From NCBI RefSeq assembly GCF_029227915.1, contig NC_079878.1:4588001-4652000 (forward strand): a stretch of DNA of 64,000 nt, in the 5' to 3' direction. Below, one piece after another: positions 61,501 to 64,000 of this stretch. A program made the position numbers and the translations under genes. The notes beneath the pieces are model-generated. The model saw only the letters and a program-made list of their open reading frames with translations. It did not search any database and was not told the origin of the DNA. This DNA comes from Hydractinia symbiolongicarpus. Taxonomy: Eukaryota > Cnidaria > Hydrozoa > Anthoathecata > Hydractiniidae. Positions within the stretch are counted from its first letter, which is position 1; the number at the start of each line of letters is the position of its first letter.

Positions 61501-63923
61501 AACATCAAATTTAAAATATTTCACACGTTTATTTATAAAGCTAAAAAGCTAAAAAGAAAAACTTGTATGTCGAAATATTTAGGTCTTAAGTAAAAATGTT
61601 AAAGAGCATTGGTGATATATCGTTTCTAATTCGGTTAAGACAAGTGAAATCTTAAGGAGTTGTTGATTGTTTACTCAAAAAAATATTGTGTGACAACATT
61701 GACAAGAAATTTTTTTTTGCTTTATTCACCTAACAACATCATTAGAAGTGAGCATAAAACTCTTCGAGGTGTTCTTGTTACCCGTCTATTTCACCTTCTA
61801 AAATCTATTTTGACATCTAATATATTTTTACAGTTTTTGAGGAAAAAACCAGATGTTTTTATATATTCACTTATTTATTTTTCACATTTTTTATATTTTT
61901 GATTTGTTAATCCTATTTTTGTCTATACTTCATACGAGTTATGCAAAGTTGATGAAATAATTTGTTGTTTACACTTTAGCTGTTTATTTACTTTTTTATT
62001 TCCGTTGAAACATGGTTGTACGAATTTTTCTTTCACAAGAGCTAAACAAATAAATAAATGTTATCCATTATATTTTCTTTAGGGCTGCTCAAAAATTAAA
62101 TTTGGCGTCAAAAACCAAAACTCGAAAATCAAGAAAAAAGAAGGAAGATTCATCCATGGAGCAAAATAGATATGCATTTCAAACTAACTTCAGTGAACTA
62201 ATTATGCGCACACCACCTCAAGCCCCACCATCCTTGTTTAAGAATGGAACTGTGAGAAGAGGAGATGGACATGGAAAGGTAAGTCATTTTTTTAAATCCA
62301 TATTTTTTCATAAAGACAGGTGAAGTTACGGGGGGAAACTTGCTCCATGTTGTTAACCATACTAGAAAAATTTTTTAGTTGCAACCTCTAAGATTTCTGC
62401 TTCAGATTTACTTGAAGGATTTACTTGCAACTTTTCAAAACAATTAAGGGGTTCAATCTTGGTAATGTAGATACTCAAAATGTGCGTTTTTATAAAGCCA
62501 TTGTTTACTATTAAGTTTTGAATGAACTGTTGCGCACTAGAAATTGTGTATTTGAAAAAAATCATTTTAGGTTCGTCTTATACTTCGGGTTGTCGATAGG
62601 AAAAGCAAACCAGAAACTTGTCTCACAGTAGATGCTAAGAAAAAACAAGTCCTGTTAAGGGATTCAACGTTAAGTACGGACGGTCAAAAACGATTTGAAA
62701 AAGCGCCACGGTTATTTTCATTTGATAACATATTTGATAAAGACGCTGTTCAAACAGAAATCTGTTCTGGGACCCTTGTGGATCTTCTTCATACTGTTGT
62801 CAATGGTAATGATGCTTGTTTGATAACATATGGATATCCGAAGCTTGGTGAGTAAATTGTACTGTCTTTGTATTAAAATAAAGCTATTCCCGAATATTAT
62901 GTTGCAACATTATGTTGCTAACACTGGCTGGCTAATGTAGTATAAAAAAACTCCAATTCTTTTCTAGGTAAATCAGCTATTATGATTGGTCGTGATACTG
63001 CACCAGAGAATATTGGAATCATACCATGCGCAATATCGTGGTTATATCAGCTAATAGATGACCGAAAACAAAGGTATTTATAGCGCAAGTGACATATGTC
63101 TTCCCTGCAAAGATGTTGCAAGTTCTCTACTGATTCTGGTCAAACGTAAAATTGATGAGGTCTACTGCAAGCAATAAAGCTGTATGGACAATTTGGAACA
63201 AACGAAAGTAGGAAAAACACAATTTAAATAAATGGATAAAAATTACAAATGAATGTCTCTCACTTTTTAGAACTGGTGCCAGATTCTCTATCCGAGTATC
63301 AGCCGTAGAAATTGTTGGTAAATCTGAGAATTTAAAAGATCTATTAGGAGAGCAAGGTAGGACTATTTAAAACAACCCTTTCTTCTTCATACTCCTTCAT
63401 ACATAAAATCTACAGTGGGCGAAGTGGGTTTAAAAAGATTTGATAGCATTACAATTTTTATGTTGCAGGAAATGGTAGTATCAGCAGCAACGTAACTTCT
63501 CCCAGTGTTTACTTGCCAAGAGAACGAGCATCCAGTATTCAGGTAAACATTCTTTAAATTATATAATTTTTATTAAAACGCAAATTGTAACACCTTTTTA
63601 ACAAGGACCTGGTTCAACCAAATTGTTGAGTTTGATGAAAGCAGTTTGTTGTTTTCTTTAGAAAAGGTATATTTAATGTGATTGGAAAAAGTAATTTTTA
63701 AACTCTTTTCTTTAGCTATCAGATTTTACAGAACTTCGTGCTCCAAATGCTGAGAAAGCTGCTTTTTTCTTCGACGCAGCAGTTGCTGCTAAAACGTCAC
63801 CAATAACTCCTAAAAATGAACATGGGAAATATTTGGAAGATCCAGATGAAAGAAAAAACTCCAATATGATTTATACCCTCCATGTTTATCAATACATGAT
63901 CGATAAAGTTGGAACAGGAGAAA
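46291..63923 (+). CDS. KIF26: KIF26-like kinesin, 5' part, eight exons, continues beyond window
   Basis: Eight exons with GT-AG borders and matching phases give 481 residues before the window ends: 46291-46506, 59511-59791, 62083-62278, 62571-62847, 62968-63073, 63271-63356, 63469-63542 and 63716-63923. The N-terminus is acidic with Cys38-X2-Cys41; exon 2 has Cys95-X2-Cys98; exon 3 has a basic stretch (TRKSRKKK). The motor domain starts near residue 232 ([11 protein letters not shown]). The nucleotide loop is GYPKLGKS (319-326), formally Walker A but unlike the GQTGSGKT of active kinesins. [44 protein letters not shown] and [10 protein letters not shown] identify the KIF26/VAB-8 branch, whose vertebrate members are microtubule-binding and reported to lack ATPase activity and act in signalling and cell migration. 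Linking exon 1 to the rest across 13 kb is less certain than exons 2-8. Confidence 0.85.
46881..46939. repeat. TCGG tetranucleotide microsatellite
   Basis: CGGTCGGTCGG... repeated from 46881, becoming irregular (CGGCGG, TCCGTCGG, TAGGTCGG) toward 46939. It lies 375 bp into the first intron. Confidence 0.95.
48091..49033 (+). CDS. candidate small two-exon gene or alternative first exon
   Basis: Exon 48091-48243 starts at ATG ([10 protein letters not shown]), is open for 51 codons and ends CAG|GTATGA, phase 0. A TTTCTTACAG acceptor ends at 48904 and opens a phase-0 frame of 42 codons ([16 protein letters not shown]...) to TGA at 49033, for 93 residues in all. The first exon is very basic ([15 protein letters not shown]). 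It lies inside the first KIF26 intron on the same strand and could instead splice in phase 0 to 59511 as an alternative start of that gene. I recognise no domain. AT-rich TATATAAATAAA sits directly before the ATG. Confidence 0.35.
49405..49600 (+). mobile_element. diverged SINE, related to family 1
   Basis: The head keeps tRNA-like spacing (CAGTTGCCAGAGTGTTCG, then GTGGGTACGAACGC), and the body repeats family 1 motifs in degenerate form: GGCCGTTGTCTAGTTTG, TAGTTCAAATAGGAACTCTAA, CCCTAGGGC. It is an older copy or subfamily. Confidence 0.6.
50023..50098 (+). other. candidate start-codon exon in KIF26 intron 1
   Basis: ATG ([20 protein letters not shown]) runs 25 codons to a donor TATG|GTATGT, in phase 1. 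The peptide resembles the 48091 exon ([17 protein letters not shown] against [15 protein letters not shown]). A T8 run lies just before the donor; one T fewer would make the phase 0 and compatible with the kinesin exon at 59511. This may be a decayed copy or a sequencing-length issue. Confidence 0.25.
50863..51044. repeat. 13-bp satellite, 14 units
   Basis: ACAGTAATACAGT repeated head to tail 14 times (182 bp), almost exact; one unit has GTAGTAC in place of GTAATAC and the last has ATGCAG. The antisense ORF through it encodes a Tyr/Cys/Leu repeat and is an artefact. Confidence 0.95.
53631..53778. repeat. short foldback repeat with CAACCTYGTYCC ends
   Basis: The left end CAACCTTGTTCCTAGG and the right end CTGGGGACGAGGTTG are imperfect inverted repeats about 148 bp apart. 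The interior contains another inverted pair around TCTCCCCTGGACG and GGGCCCTGAGGATGAGGTTG. The GGGGACGAGG terminus is shared with repeat copies A and B and with 40509-40523. Confidence 0.55.
59037..59102 (+). other. candidate start-codon exon before KIF26 exon 2
   Basis: ATG ([15 protein letters not shown]) runs 22 codons to a donor-like TTA|GTAAAT, phase 0, 408 bp upstream of the 59511 acceptor. The phase is right for an alternative N-terminus, but the donor is weak and the peptide has no conserved motif. Confidence 0.2.
59511..59791 (+). CDS. KIF26: KIF26-like exon 2
   Basis: Acceptor ATTTGTTTAG, phase 0 in; donor AA|GTACGT, phase 2 out. 93 codons plus two bases. Contains CQSCQTDF and a Ser/Thr/Lys-rich stretch ([20 protein letters not shown]), probably unstructured. 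Confidence 0.75.
59792..62082. other. KIF26 intron 2, no further gene seen
   Basis: A 2.3-kb intron. Near 60370 a TGCGCATGCG palindrome (NRF1-like) precedes an ATG by about 10 bases, but that frame stops after 19 codons without a donor. The ORF at 61660-61902 is Phe/Leu/Ile-rich and looks like chance. Confidence 0.5.
62083..62278 (+). CDS. KIF26: KIF26-like exon 3
   Basis: Acceptor ATTTTCTTTAG, phase 2 in; donor AAG|GTAAGT, phase 0 out. Encodes [20 protein letters not shown] and then a Pro-rich linker ([10 protein letters not shown]) that leads directly into the motor domain. Confidence 0.8.
62571..62847 (+). CDS. KIF26: KIF26-like exon 4, start of motor domain
   Basis: Phase 0 in, phase 1 out. 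Carries [11 protein letters not shown] (strand beta-1), a [16 protein letters not shown] segment equivalent to the kinesin F-x-F-D-x-V-F block, and the first half of the nucleotide loop (TYGYPKLG). Confidence 0.9.
62968..63073 (+). CDS. KIF26: KIF26-like exon 5, nucleotide-loop region
   Basis: Phase 1 in, phase 2 out. Completes GKSAIMIG and continues [20 protein letters not shown], the helix after the loop (GIIPRA in active kinesins, here GIIPCA as in KIF26). Confidence 0.9.
63271..63356 (+). CDS. KIF26: KIF26-like exon 6
   Basis: Phase 2 in, phase 1 out. Encodes [20 protein letters not shown] then LKDLLGEQG, the strand equivalent to the F-x-V-x-x-S-x-x-E-I-Y-N-E block of conventional kinesins, with Gly-Lys in place of Asn-Glu. 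Confidence 0.9.
63469..63542 (+). CDS. KIF26: KIF26-like exon 7
   Basis: Phase 1 in, phase 0 out. Short Ser-rich segment ([20 protein letters not shown]) matching the KIF26 insertion in which the vertebrate proteins also have a Tyr-Leu. Confidence 0.85.
63716..63923 (+). CDS. KIF26: KIF26-like exon 8
   Basis: Phase 0 in; donor AGAAA|GTAAGA, phase 1 out. Contains [20 protein letters not shown] and [14 protein letters not shown], equivalent to switch I (NxxSSRSH) and the following strand. The switch I Ser/His residues are replaced, as expected for an ATPase-deficient KIF26. Confidence 0.9.
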
Positions 63924-64000
63924 GTAAGAAATATGGAGATTATTAAACTTTGGTTTCTACTACCTTTTGAACAAAAGGCTTATTTTCTGACAACTTACAA
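63924..64000. other. start of KIF26 intron 8
   Basis: GTAAGAAA donor followed by intron sequence to the window edge; the rest of the motor and tail lie beyond. Confidence 0.8.

Overview
The window is eukaryotic and almost certainly metazoan: AT-rich, gene-poor DNA with spliced genes (GT-AG introns in several phases), G-protein-coupled receptors, a KIF26-type kinesin, a THAP-domain transposon, a LINE and tRNA-derived SINEs. The mix of compact introns, many tandem and dispersed repeats, and acceptor-like sites a few bases before start codons fits a cnidarian, possibly a hydrozoan. That placement is inference; no marker gene in the window proves it.

Layout. 1-5.2 kb: a repeat carrying an 18-bp minisatellite, then a two-exon class A GPCR on the minus strand (2100-3609). 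5.2-7.1 kb: a 5'-truncated LINE whose reverse transcriptase has one in-frame stop. 7.6-8.4 kb: copy A of a dispersed repeat; copy B lies at 27.0-28.2 kb. 10.9-13.6 kb: a complete-looking DNA transposon with 29-bp terminal inverted repeats and 7-bp target duplications. It carries two convergent genes, a THAP protein and a C2H2 protein. 16.9-21.7 kb: an exact 2400-bp tandem duplication, each unit holding an intact 371-aa divergent GPCR; its right edge abuts a MITE (21.7-22.2 kb). 22.7-23.7 kb: a probable secreted cysteine-bearing protein on the minus strand. 24-24.8 kb: two different tRNA-derived SINEs.

From 28 to 46 kb I see almost no coding sequence: a weak FGF-like ORF, an 11-bp minisatellite and another SINE copy. 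From 46.3 kb to the right edge lies the 5' half of a KIF26-like kinesin gene on the plus strand. Its first intron is about 13 kb and holds microsatellites, a 13-bp satellite, SINE debris, a candidate small two-exon gene and further start-codon exons. Seven exons after that intron, with consistent phases, encode a region before the motor and the first part of the motor domain; the gene runs out of the window.

The genes do not form an operon or pathway. The most interesting structures are the two-gene transposon with start codons embedded in its subterminal inverted repeats, the near-perfect GPCR duplication ending at a MITE, and the first-intron exon candidates of the KIF26-like gene.
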